Source: Chloroflexota bacterium
Lineage (GTDB): Bacteria > Chloroflexota > Limnocylindria > Limnocylindrales > CSP1-4
Direction of reading: 5' to 3'
Assembly (NCBI GenBank): GCA_029858845.1
Contig: JAOUEG010000005.1
Location: 1-20,935 of the forward strand
DNA: 20,935 nt
Within the stretch, counting starts at the first letter, position 1. Each line of letters begins with the position of its first letter. Shown piece by piece: positions 1-7,435 of this stretch. The notes below the pieces were generated by a model, which did no database searches, was not told the origin of the DNA, and saw only the letters and a list, made by a program, of their open reading frames with translations. The position numbers and the translations under genes were made by a program.

Positions 1-891
1 CGCTTCCGCGTTCTCAACGGCTGCCAGTCGCGGTTCCTCATCCTCGACTTCAATGAGATCTCCGGCGTCGAGGCCTGGGCGATCGGCAACGAGGGTGGCT
101 TCCTCGACGCCCCGTTCAACCTCACCGCGAACAATGGCAACCAGCTGCTGATGGGGCTCGCGGAGCGGGCCGACCTGATCGTCGACTTCACCAACGTGCC
201 GACAGGCCAGCACGTCCTCCGGAACGTCGGTCCCGACGAGCCGTTCGGTGGCGGCATCTTCGATCCGGCGGACTCCGATTCCACCGGCCAGATCATGGCC
301 TTCAACGTCGTGCCGTCGCCGGCCCCCGACCCGACGACCCCGCCGCAGTTCCTGACCCTCCCGGCGGCCCCGCCACTCCCGCCCGCGTCGGTGACCCGGC
401 CCGTGGCGCTCCTCGAGGAGATGTCCGCATTCTTCGCCGACGCGCCCGCCGAGACGCTCCTCGGCACGGTGGCCGGCGACCCGAACGTGGCGCCCGGAGT
501 CTGGACCAAGCGCCTCTGGATGGAGGCGGTAACGGAGAACCCCGATGTCGGGGCCACCGAGATCTGGGAGTTCTACAACGCGACCGGGGACGGGCACCCG
601 ATGCACGTCCACGAGGTGGCCTTCGAGGTGGTGAACCGCCAGGCGATCTTCGTCGACGAGGACACGAAGGAAGTGCAGGTGGTGCCCGGTTCCCTGCCCA
701 CGGATCCCGAGCCGTGGGAGACCGGGTACAAGGACACCGTCATCGCCTACCCCGGCCAGGTGACCCGGGTGAAGGCCCAGTTCAACACACCCGGCCAGTT
801 CGTCTGGCACTGCCACATCGTCGAGCACGAGGACAACGAGATGATGCGGCCGTACCGGATCGGGCCAGCCCAGCGAGGTCAGCCCGGGTAG
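1..891 (+). CDS. Multicopper oxidase, CotA/bilirubin-oxidase type (C-terminal part, 5' end outside window)
   Basis: The reading frame is open from base 1 to the TAG at 889-891, so about 296 residues of the C-terminal part are visible. The start codon lies before the window; the ATG at 151 is internal. Type 1 and trinuclear copper ligands are clear: HPMHVH at 595-612, and WHCHIVEHEDNEMM at 805-846 with the HCH pair, the second His and the axial Met. The upstream segment with RFRVLNGCQSR and ERADLIVDF is typical of the middle cupredoxin domain of CotA/phenoxazinone-synthase-like oxidases. Such enzymes oxidise phenols, bilirubin or metal ions with four-electron reduction of O2. The N-terminal copper motifs and any signal peptide cannot be seen, so export and substrate are unknown. 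It ends convergent with the minus-strand gene at 1114-1401. The family call is secure; the substrate is not. Confidence 0.93.
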   Translation, partial: RFRVLNGCQSRFLILDFNEISGVEAWAIGNEGGFLDAPFNLTANNGNQLLMGLAERADLIVDFTNVPTGQHVLRNVGPDEPFGGGIFDPADSDSTGQIMAFNVVPSPAPDPTTPPQFLTLPAAPPLPPASVTRPVALLEEMSAFFADAPAETLLGTVAGDPNVAPGVWTKRLWMEAVTENPDVGATEIWEFYNATGDGHPMHVHEVAFEVVNRQAIFVDEDTKEVQVVPGSLPTDPEPWETGYKDTVIAYPGQVTRVKAQFNTPGQFVWHCHIVEHEDNEMMRPYRIGPAQRGQPG

Positions 892-964
892 GTCGAGCCC
901 GGAGACGCGGCGTTCGCGCCGGCGTGACGCGAGAGCTGCCATGACGGCCGCGGTCGGCAGCGCA

Positions 965-992
965 CCCGGGGTCTCCTCGTGAGCGCCCCGGG
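965..992. terminator. Hairpin between convergent genes, possible terminator
   Basis: CCCGGGG at 965-971 is the exact reverse complement of CCCCGGG at 986-992, with a 14-base loop. It lies between the oxidase stop (891) and the stop of the convergent gene at 1114. No T-run follows on either strand, so intrinsic termination is only a guess. Nothing else recognisable is present in 892-1113. Confidence 0.3.
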
Positions 993-1113
993 CCGGCCGC
1001 GGCGGCGTGTCAGCGGTCGGCGTCGCAACGAACGGCGCCCGCCACATGCCAGCCTCGAGGCATCCTGGGCGTTGACGTCATCCAAGAGGTGCCGGAGCGT
1101 ACCGGTCACCGGC

Positions 1114-1401
1114 TCAGGGCAGCGGGCGGATGACCGTGGCCCGGAACGGACCCGCCAGCAGCTCGAGCACCGGACCGTAGGCGCCGGCGGCCATGGCCTT
1201 GGCGAGGTGCGTCGTCCGTGACTCAGGCGACTCCCAGTCGGCGATGTCGATGAGCAGGTCGGGGTCGTCGAGCGACTCGTAGTACGTGCTCCCGTGGTAG
1301 CCGCCCGGTCGATCACGGGTGGCCAGCTGCTCGATGAGCGATCGCAGCTCGTCTCGGCGCCCCGGCTGGGCCTTCAGCTCGACGATGACCTTGACTGCCA
1401 T
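1114..1401 (-). CDS. Antibiotic biosynthesis monooxygenase (ABM)-fold protein, 95 aa
   Basis: The protein begins MAVKVIVELKAQPGRRDEL, contains a GGYHGSTYYESLDDPD segment and continues ADWES. This is the usual layout of small ABM/dimeric alpha-beta barrel proteins: a first beta strand, a helix carrying RRDELRSLIEQLA, then a strand ending in a Trp-containing turn. About 95 residues is normal for the family. Members include quinol or heme-type monooxygenases and many uncharacterised stress proteins. The ATG at 1401 was chosen because AGGAGG lies 7 bases upstream. The frame stays open farther 5' but without family-like sequence. It is the last gene of a minus-strand cluster behind a DszB-like protein and a rhodanese, so a sulfur or xenobiotic role is possible. 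No catalytic residue can be assigned. Confidence 0.8.
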   Translation of the reverse strand: MAVKVIVELKAQPGRRDELRSLIEQLATRDRPGGYHGSTYYESLDDPDLLIDIADWESPESRTTHLAKAMAAGAYGPVLELLAGPFRATVIRPLP

Positions 1402-1671
1402 GGCACGCCTCCTGCCCGGACCTCGATCCTGCCAAGCTCCTGCGATGCCGGGGCGGCGATCGTAGCGAAATGGCGGCGCGTGAGCAGCGCGACATGCACG
1501 GCCAGCTCCGAGCGATCCACGATCTCGGAGCGGGAGTGTGCAGTCGACCGAGAGAGGAACGTCGGTGGCCCAGACCAACGTGCCGTCCACGTACAGCTGG
1601 AAGCGACCCGGAGCCCCCTTGCCTGACGCGAAGGGTTGGGATCAGCCTACCGGCAGGGTCTCCGAGGCCAT
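1374..1671 (-). pseudogene. Disrupted small gene between rhodanese and ABM protein
   Basis: A well-formed start is present: GGGAGG lies 7 bases before ATG at 1671. Translation gives MASETLPVG, then a TGA, then continues in the same frame with SQPFASGKGAPGRFQLYVDG and TLVWATDVPLS. Coding-like sequence then moves to another frame, reading SEIVDRSELAVHVALLTRRH and FATIAAPASQELGRIEV, and ends at a TGA at 1374-1376 that overlaps the start of the ABM gene. I read this as one small gene with an in-frame stop (a TGG would give Trp) and a frameshift near 1520-1560. It could be a true pseudogene, a sequencing error, or chance. The family is not recognised. The strong ribosome binding site and the 36-base gap after the rhodanese gene favour a former operon member. 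Confidence 0.4.
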
Positions 1672-1707
1672 GGTCTCACCTCCCTGCCCTGGTGTAACAG
1701 GAGAGGG

Positions 1708-2097
1708 CTACATGCCCTCATGGTGCTCAGCGATCGGCAAGCCCGCGTCCTTCCAGGCGGTGATCCCGCCGTCGAGGTTCGCGACGTCCTCGTAGCCCAG
1801 CTCCATGAGCGTCGCGCCGGCCAGCGCGGCGCGGGCACCCGTGCGGCAGTAGACGATCACGCGACGGGTCGGGTCGAGCGCCGGCAGGTGACGCGCGCTC
1901 GCCGGATCGGCCGCCGCCTCGAGCAGCCCTCGCGGCACCTGGACGGCGCCGGCTATGTGGTGCTCCCACTCGGTCGGCTCACGGATGTCCAGGACGGTGG
2001 CTGACCCGCCGGCGATCTCGGCCTGGGCCTCCGCGGGCGTAACGTGCCCGATCCGGGCGCTCGCCTCCATCACCATCTCGAGCGCGGTCTTCGCCAT
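1708..2097 (-). CDS. Rhodanese-domain sulfurtransferase, 129 aa
   Basis: Single-domain rhodanese. The active-site loop CRTGAR is at residues 84-89 with Cys84 as the persulfide-carrying residue. It follows the strand RRVIVY and precedes the helix with ALAGATLMELGYEDVANLDG, which ends in the conserved GGITAWKDAGLP. The N-terminal VLDIREPTEWEHHIAGAVQVP is the standard first half. Rhodaneses move sulfane sulfur from thiosulfate, persulfides or cysteine-derived donors to acceptors. No signal peptide is visible, so it is probably cytoplasmic. GGAGGG lies 7 bases before the ATG. The leader and start (GGGACTGCC then ATGGC) closely resemble those of the upstream DszB-like gene, 101 bases away, suggesting co-ordinated expression. 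The family is certain; the sulfur donor is unknown. Confidence 0.93.
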   Translation of the reverse strand: MAKTALEMVMEASARIGHVTPAEAQAEIAGGSATVLDIREPTEWEHHIAGAVQVPRGLLEAAADPASARHLPALDPTRRVIVYCRTGARAALAGATLMELGYEDVANLDGGITAWKDAGLPIAEHHEGM

Positions 2098-2198
2098 GGC
2101 AGTCCCTCCTGTCCAGCTCGCAGGCGAGCTCGGATGTTCGAAGCGTTCGTACGGAGTGGCGGGAGCGACCGCGTCACCGTCGCCCCCGCAGGGTTCGG

Positions 2199-3371
2199 CT
2201 ACCCGAGCCGCGTCCCCTCGACCTCGAGCCTGCCTCCCTCAGGAAGCTTGCTCCAGCTCCGGCGCTCCCACTCCTCTTTGAGGACTTCCTCGAACGCCTT
2301 CTCGAGGAATTCCGGGCGAACCCACTCGTCCACGTCGAAGTCGTTCTTGATGTAGCCGTGGCTGAACATGAAGTCCTTGCCGATCTTGATGGTCTGCATG
2401 TTCATCGCGCTCAGGCTCGGCACCATATCGACGTGCTTGATGCCCTCGTAGGTGTGCTCGGCATCCAAGTAGAACGTCTGCCTGTTGAGGATCACCGCGG
2501 CGGCATGTTTGTGCTCGTTCGCCCAGCGGCCGACCTTGATCATCGCCTTCATGTAGGCGACCACCAGCTCCGGGTGCTCGTCCGCCATCACGTCGGTGCA
2601 GGTGATGACGGCCGGCGTGTTCGCGACCTGGACCGTCCAGTCGGGATGCCTGGACAGGTCGAAGATGGACTTGATCTCGCCCGTGGCCTCCGAGAGCTGA
2701 CCCAGCTGTCCCATCTGGTTGTAGATGGCGTCGACGGTGCCGGCCAGGAGTGCCTTCTCCAGTGGCCGGAACGCGTAGTCGTGCTTGTGATCTCGGCGCA
2801 TCCACAGCTCGGACGGGTTGTTCATCGGGACCTGGAGCATCTCGGGCTTGTCGTACCAGTCGTCCGGGTAGGGGAACTCGACGAGCTCGATATCGTCCAT
2901 CGTCATGTCGTTGAGCCTGAGCATGTTCTCGATGCCCATGTGCTCCTGGATGCGCCACCAATCATTCTTGATGGTGTTGAGGCTCTTGGTGATGCCGATC
3001 TTCTTGCCCTTGAGATCCTTCACCTGGAAGATGTCGTCGCGGGCGCGCACCTGCATCACCCCACCCTCGTACACCCACGTCGCCCCCAGCAGCACGGTGC
3101 GGCGGATGTCGGCGTGGACGGCGATCGGCGGGTAGAGGCCCCCGAATCGGATGAGGTTGTCGAGGTTATGGATGTAGTGCGGGTACCAGTTGTTCTCGGG
3201 TGCGTGGCGGAAGTAGGCGTACTCGACGCCGATCTTCTTGTACTCCTCGCGGCACCATCCGAGTTCCTGGTCCACATTGTTGGCGGACACCATGGGACAG
3301 TTGGTGAACCAGACCTCGTTCCAATCCAACGGCACGGTGGTGGCGACGCGCTCGACGACCTCGGTGGCCAT
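2199..3371 (-). CDS. DszB-like sulfinate desulfinase / NMT1-THI5-like periplasmic-binding-fold protein, 390 aa
   Basis: The fold is that of the NMT1/THI5/SsuA solute-binding family. Compared from memory with Rhodococcus DszB (2'-hydroxybiphenyl-2-sulfinate desulfinase, 365 aa; Cys27, His60, Arg70), this protein has FTNCPMVSANN (Cys25), His65 and Arg75 in IRFGGLYPP. The His-to-Arg spacing of ten is the same. Later matches include VRARDDIFQVKDLKGKKIGI, a GTVDAIYNQMG segment, and WVRPEFLEKAFE near the C-terminus. No signal peptide or lipobox is present, and no ABC permease or ATPase is next to it, so a cytoplasmic enzyme fits better than a transport receptor. The start at 3371 is preferred because family homology begins just after it and GAGAGG lies 8 bases upstream; the frame is open farther 5'. 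A plain ABC substrate-binding protein remains the alternative. Confidence 0.75.
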   Translation of the reverse strand: MATEVVERVATTVPLDWNEVWFTNCPMVSANNVDQELGWCREEYKKIGVEYAYFRHAPENNWYPHYIHNLDNLIRFGGLYPPIAVHADIRRTVLLGATWVYEGGVMQVRARDDIFQVKDLKGKKIGITKSLNTIKNDWWRIQEHMGIENMLRLNDMTMDDIELVEFPYPDDWYDKPEMLQVPMNNPSELWMRRDHKHDYAFRPLEKALLAGTVDAIYNQMGQLGQLSEATGEIKSIFDLSRHPDWTVQVANTPAVITCTDVMADEHPELVVAYMKAMIKVGRWANEHKHAAAVILNRQTFYLDAEHTYEGIKHVDMVPSLSAMNMQTIKIGKDFMFSHGYIKNDFDVDEWVRPEFLEKAFEEVLKEEWERRSWSKLPEGGRLEVEGTRLG

Positions 3372-3477
3372 GGCAGTACCTCTCAAGTGGACCCGTATGG
3401 GCACCGGCTCCAGTCCCCTAGACGGGGTACGTCCAGGGTGGATACCATCCGATGCTCTGCCGGGGACAACCATCCGC

Positions 3478-3500
3478 TTGGGGCGCTCGGGGCGCCTCAA
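3478..3500 (-). terminator. Hairpin after the LuxR gene
   Basis: On the minus strand the sequence forms a nine-position stem with one mismatch around a five-base loop (arms 3478-3486 and 3492-3500). It begins 28 bases after the LuxR stop. No T-tract follows. It may separate the regulator transcript from the DszB-like gene, leaving 3372-3477 for a promoter. No convincing -10/-35 pair was found there. Confidence 0.35.
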
Positions 3501-3528
3501 CCAGTTCGGTCGGATTCGCGAACGGCCG

Positions 3529-5967
3529 TCAATCCAGCTCGGGCCGACTCCCGGTCGTGAGCCTGAGCCCCGGGAACGGCTCGAGGAGGCCGAACTCGAT
3601 CGCACGCTCAACAGCCTCGCTGCGGCCGGTGACGCCGAGCTTCGAGTAGATGGACACTGCATGAGAGTGGATCGTGCTGCGAGAGTTGCAGAACCGATCC
3701 GCGATGTCCTGGAACGTGAGGTGCGTGGAGAGCAGGGGCAACACCCGGAGCTCGGCGGGGGTGAGGGTCGACGCTCCGGCCTGCGAGCTCGCCGCCACGT
3801 CGGCCTGACGGCGCAGTTCGACGAGGCTCTCGGCGAGCCAGCCGAGGTCGGGCCGACGGCGCACCACCGCCTCCGCCTTGGTGACGACTGTCTTGGCACC
3901 CGCCGTGTCCGCGATCGCCAGGTAGGCTCGTGCGAGCTCGATCAGCCCCCCGGTGGCGATCCATGGCAGCGCGGAGGAGGCCAGCGGGCGGACGAGCTGG
4001 GCGTGGACGAGCTCCTCGCGCCCGCGAGCGCTGTCGCCGCGGTGGATGGCGACCCGGGCAGATACGGCGTGGACGTGGATGGCGGTGGCGACGTCACGGA
4101 GGTGCGTGGCGTCGATGGCGGCATGGCTCTCCTGTGCGAGCCGCTCGGCGGTCGGCCAGTCGCCCCGCATGATCGCGAGCGACGCGCGCATCGCCAGACC
4201 GTAGTACGGGGACGTGCCCGCGAGGGCTGCGTCATCGACCGCCTCGGCCAGGACGGCGTCAGCCGTGGCGAACTCACCACGGACGACGTGTGCGGCGCCA
4301 AGCCCATAGAGGGCCATCGGGCGCCAGGGGCTGGTCGCCGGCTCGGCTGCCACCGCCAGCTGAGAGCTCGCGAGCACCTCGTCCGGACCGTGGCGGGCCA
4401 TGGCCGCCCGCAGGATCGCGCGGGCAGACTCGAATGACGCGGAACCGTCTCCGGGGCTCCCGGTGAACGTCGAGCGTTCGGCGATGTAGGCGAGGCGCTC
4501 CGCGGCCTCCGCTCTCCCGCGGAGGCCGTTCACCAACGCCCCAACCACGGCAAGTGGCGGAAGCCGCTCGAAGGTCGACTCGCCGAAGTTCCGGATCCAG
4601 CGATCGAGCAGGTCCGCGTGCCCCGCGTAGTAGATCGGCAACGCGTTGGCCATGACGAGACGGGCCGCCGTCATCTCATCGGCGCCGGCCAGGGCGTGCT
4701 CGATCGCGACGTCGACCCGGCCCTCACGCTCGAACCAGGCGGCGGCGCGACGATGGAGCTCCATCGTCGCGCCTGGCTCCCGGAGCTCGAGCTCGGCCCT
4801 CAGGTACTCGGACAGCATCTGGTGGAACCGGTAGGACTGGGAACCGCCCGTGAGCGGCGCGACGAAACGATTATCCCGCGCCAACGACCGCAGGCGCTCC
4901 GCTGCACCGCCTATCCCTGTCACGGCCTCGGCGACGGCCGGTTCGACGACCTCGAGGATCGAGGATCTGGTGAGGAACGTCTGGTCATCGTCGCCGAGGT
5001 TGGACAGCAACTCGGAGCGGAGATAGCCGGCGATCGCCGAATCCTGGCCGGACGCCATCACGGTCGCACGGCCGGGATCGAGCGACCGGGTACCGGCGAG
5101 CGTCGCGAGGTAGATGCCCGTCGCCCATCCTTCGGTCCGTTCGCGTAGCACGTGGGCCTGGTCGGGCGTGAGCGAACATCCCGCCGCGGCGGCGAGTTCC
5201 CTCGTCTCGACCACGTCGAGGGCGAGTTCAGAGGCTCCGAGCTCGAGGAGGTCTCGGCGAGCGCGGAGCCTGGCGAGGTTCAGGTCCGGCTGGGCTCGAC
5301 CTGCCAGGACGATCTGGAAGCCGTCTGGCAGGTGGTCGATGAGCGCGAGGAGGGCATCAAGGCACGTCCGATCGACGAGCCGATGTGCATCATCGAGGAT
5401 GAGGACCGCCGGCCCGTCGATCCGATGAGCAGCAGCGGCAAGGCGTGGCACCGCCGTCGCCAGGACACGCTCACGCGAGGCACCGATCGCTCGTCCGACC
5501 GTGGGATCGATCGGGGCGAAGCGGTCGAGCGCTGCCGCGAGGTAGGTGAGGAAGACGCTCGGCTCGTTGTCGTAGTCGTCGATCGTCAGCCAGGTGACGG
5601 GCCGTCGCTCACGAGACGCCCAGTCCGCGAGCAGGATCGACTTCCCGTAGCCGGCCGGCGCAACGACCGAGACGACCGGTGTCCGGGGTTCGGCCATGAG
5701 CACTCGTACCAGGCGATCCCGGCGGATGATCCACGGTCGCAATACCGGCTTGCGCAGCTTTGCGTCGACGAGCGGAAAGGACGGCAGGAATGCCGCGCTC
5801 CGTACGCCGGCAGGCACGCTAGCGGCCTTGGGAGTCTCGCTGCGGTCGTTGACTACCGTGGTGCATCCCTCCGCTCGGCTGGCGTCCACCCTGATTCTAG
5901 GCCGATTCGATGCGGCGCCGCGTTCACGGCGCGGCGTATGCGCTCCTGGGGATCGAGGCACGGCCAT
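3529..5967 (-). CDS. LuxR-family ATP-dependent regulator (MalT/LAL type), up to 812 aa
   Basis: Large regulator with the STAND/MalT plan. A P-loop APAGYGKS lies at residues 103-110 after a KLRKPVLRP and RRDRLVRVL lead-in typical of the family. A Walker B stretch VLILDDAHRLVD lies near residues 183-196, followed by TPR-like helical repeats. A C-terminal LuxR helix-turn-helix (about 735-790) begins LTPAELRVLPLL and contains DIADRFCNSRSTIHSHAVSI and YSKLGVTGRSEAV. Proteins of this kind bind a small inducer and ATP, oligomerise and activate transcription. The true start is uncertain. Residues 1-64 do not resemble the family, and a GTG at 5817 (residue 51) or another non-ATG start is plausible; a GGAGGG at 5869-5874 has no standard start at good spacing. 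It lies directly upstream of, and in line with, the DszB-like/rhodanese cluster, its likeliest target. The ligand is unknown. Confidence 0.9.
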   Translation of the reverse strand: MAVPRSPGAHTPRRERGAASNRPRIRVDASRAEGCTTVVNDRSETPKAASVPAGVRSAAFLPSFPLVDAKLRKPVLRPWIIRRDRLVRVLMAEPRTPVVSVVAPAGYGKSILLADWASRERRPVTWLTIDDYDNEPSVFLTYLAAALDRFAPIDPTVGRAIGASRERVLATAVPRLAAAAHRIDGPAVLILDDAHRLVDRTCLDALLALIDHLPDGFQIVLAGRAQPDLNLARLRARRDLLELGASELALDVVETRELAAAAGCSLTPDQAHVLRERTEGWATGIYLATLAGTRSLDPGRATVMASGQDSAIAGYLRSELLSNLGDDDQTFLTRSSILEVVEPAVAEAVTGIGGAAERLRSLARDNRFVAPLTGGSQSYRFHQMLSEYLRAELELREPGATMELHRRAAAWFEREGRVDVAIEHALAGADEMTAARLVMANALPIYYAGHADLLDRWIRNFGESTFERLPPLAVVGALVNGLRGRAEAAERLAYIAERSTFTGSPGDGSASFESARAILRAAMARHGPDEVLASSQLAVAAEPATSPWRPMALYGLGAAHVVRGEFATADAVLAEAVDDAALAGTSPYYGLAMRASLAIMRGDWPTAERLAQESHAAIDATHLRDVATAIHVHAVSARVAIHRGDSARGREELVHAQLVRPLASSALPWIATGGLIELARAYLAIADTAGAKTVVTKAEAVVRRRPDLGWLAESLVELRRQADVAASSQAGASTLTPAELRVLPLLSTHLTFQDIADRFCNSRSTIHSHAVSIYSKLGVTGRSEAVERAIEFGLLEPFPGLRLTTGSRPELD

Positions 5968-6030
5968 CTGGAGGAACCTGCGAGGGCGACGATCACGGCG
6001 CTCCCCCCACCAACGAACCCTGCCTCGGGC

Positions 6031-6417
6031 TCAGCCCTGGGCTGCACGCCGCAGACGATCGAGCTCGCGGCGGAGACGCTTGCTCGGCCGGCCCTCGCCC
6101 CGGACCGCCATGATCCCTGGCCGGACTTCCCGCACCACCGGTGGCGGGCTGTGGTCCTCGTAGCAGGTCGCGGCCACGGCGGCCCCGACCCGCGACTCGA
6201 TCGGCCGGATGACCTCGACGACGCGCTCGCGATCGGCGATGCGCGCCTCCACCCGGTCGCCTGTCCGGACCTTGGTCGACGGCTTCGCCGGCGAACCATT
6301 GACGTGGACGTGGCCGCCTTCGCATAACTGGCTGGCGAGCGGGCGGGTCTTCACCAGACGCACCGCGCACAGCCAGCGATCGATGCGCGTCTCGTCGGGG
6401 GCGTGGGGATCGGTCAC
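6031..6417 (-). CDS. hslR: S4-domain RNA-binding protein, Hsp15-like, 128 aa
   Basis: The first half is an S4 RNA-binding domain: TRIDRWLCAVRLVKTRPLAS, then GGHVHVNGSPAKPSTKVRTG, the classic alpha-L motif. The C-terminus is basic (GRPSKRLRRELDRLRR), as in Hsp15. Hsp15 in E. coli (about 133 aa) binds 50S subunits carrying stalled nascent chains and helps return them to translation. The length matches. The GTG at 6417 was chosen because the S4 domain starts 10 residues later; the frame is open farther 5' but that part overlaps a repeat and looks non-coding. There is only a weak purine stretch upstream. The neighbours are unrelated. The S4 call is firm; the Hsp15 name is by domain plan only. Confidence 0.85.
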   Translation of the reverse strand: MTDPHAPDETRIDRWLCAVRLVKTRPLASQLCEGGHVHVNGSPAKPSTKVRTGDRVEARIADRERVVEVIRPIESRVGAAVAATCYEDHSPPPVVREVRPGIMAVRGEGRPSKRLRRELDRLRRAAQG

Positions 6418-6478
6418 GGGACCTAGGATGGCACGGGTCGAAAAGGCGCAGGGCGGATCGGTCCTGACCGGAGAGTGG

Positions 6479-6533
6479 CCGGGGCGAGAGGGATAGCCTC
6501 GCGACCACGTCCGCCCGATCACGATGCGGCTCG
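6479..6533 (+). repeat. Dispersed repeat segment S1, copy A (stem-loop leader)
   Basis: This stretch closely matches 19024-19079. Both contain CGGGGCGAGAGGG, then a TAGCC.CGCGACCA segment, then CGATCACGATGCGGCTCGC. The first part can fold as CGGGGC pairing with GCCTCG here (one G-U) and with GCCCCG at 19024. A shorter relative lies at 9931-9965. It stands upstream of the HTH-coding repeat segment at 6706, as the 19 kb copy stands upstream of its HTH ORF. Confidence 0.6.
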
Positions 6534-6705
6534 CTTCGCTCGAACCTGTGCTCCGCGCCATGACGACTGCATCGTTCGTCTCGCTCCACCTGGCCAGGTT
6601 CGACCGACTACGGGCTGCAGGGCCGGTCGATCCCGGTGAGCGGCCGGGTCTGTTGTTCTGTGAGGTGGGTGCCGACTGCCGGGCAGCGGGCACGGACGAC
6701 GCGGA

Positions 6706-6762
6706 CTGTCGCACTCGACCGTGAAGCACCGCCTGGAAAGTGCCCCGTCCAGGGTGGGCCGT
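6706..6762 (+). pseudogene. HTH repeat copy A (short degenerate fragment)
   Basis: Starting with CTGTCGCACTCGACCGT the sequence matches the HTH repeat at 14061, 14530 and 19228 through GAAGCACCGCCTGG and GTCCAGGGTGGG. It corresponds to the LSHSTVKH recognition helix. Upstream of 6706 the match stops abruptly, and it ends against the stop of the convergent cupin gene (6763). No open reading frame of useful length exists, so this is a remnant. The rest of 6418-6762 holds the S1 segment and otherwise nothing recognisable. Confidence 0.6.
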
Positions 6763-7149
6763 CTACTCGGGCTCCGGACCCTCGACGTTGACGACGGGCG
6801 CACCCGGGCCGATCCGCACGAGCGCGACTTCGGCCGGCCCGTCGGGCGGCGTCGCCTCGCGGTGGATCACCCCGTGGGGCATGTGGACGTAGTCGCCGGC
6901 GCCGACGCGCAGTCGCTCATGACCGCCCGGTCCGAACTCGAATTCCATGGCGCCGCTGAGCACGTAGAAGTACGTGTCCGTGTCGCCATGGTGGTGCCAC
7001 CCGCTCTGCACGCCAGGTTCGGTGCGGACGACGCCGACCCATCGATCGTCCGCAGCGAACGCCTGCTCCCGGACCATCCCGGGCGTCGCCGGTCCGGCCG
7101 CAACCGTTCGCTGCGCGGGGCCGATCGCACGTGGCCGCGCCGTATCCAT
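6763..7149 (-). CDS. Single-domain cupin protein, 128 aa
   Basis: Cupin motif 1 is GWHHHGDTDTYFYVLSG (residues 50-66), with the metal-binding His pair but Thr/Tyr where the usual Glu stands. Motif 2 is GDYVHMPHGVIH (85-96), with the PxG turn and the third His. About 128 residues is normal for a small monocupin. Cupins of this kind are metal-dependent dioxygenases, isomerases or ligand sensors; nothing here fixes the substrate. The ATG at 7149 has GGAGG five bases upstream. A GTG six bases earlier would sit too close to that site. The gene diverges from the ABC permease at 7436. The 286 bases between them show no confident promoter. Confidence 0.88.
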   Translation of the reverse strand: MDTARPRAIGPAQRTVAAGPATPGMVREQAFAADDRWVGVVRTEPGVQSGWHHHGDTDTYFYVLSGAMEFEFGPGGHERLRVGAGDYVHMPHGVIHREATPPDGPAEVALVRIGPGAPVVNVEGPEPE

Positions 7150-7435
7150 GTCCACCTCCGAGGTGCTGCTCGTGACTACGTCGAGTGTCTGACCTTACAT
7201 CCCGACCGGTCGCACCCGCCAATGGCAGGGCTCACCGATCACATCAAGGGGCGACCGGCTGCCGGCCGAGGCCCTGGGGCGGCCGACTGCACGTTCACGC
7301 TGGGGGCCCGCTCGAGCGCTCACCGATCGAGAGGCCTCGACCCTCCCGCTTCGACCCTGACGCCCCGGAACGAAGGAGCCGCTCCCACCAGCGAGCGTCT
7401 CGACGCACGCGCTGCGCGGCGCGACACTGCGCGAC

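Noticed and set aside
2199..3899. 566-aa version of the DszB-like protein with long N-terminus
   Set aside because: The extra 176 residues are Arg/Ser-rich, overlap the LuxR gene end, and lack family similarity. GAGAGG precedes the ATG at 3371.
3238..4437. Long plus-strand open frame opposite the LuxR regulator
   Set aside because: It is an antisense shadow of high-GC codon use: Arg/Gly/Asp-rich with no domain, while the minus-strand frame has clear family motifs.
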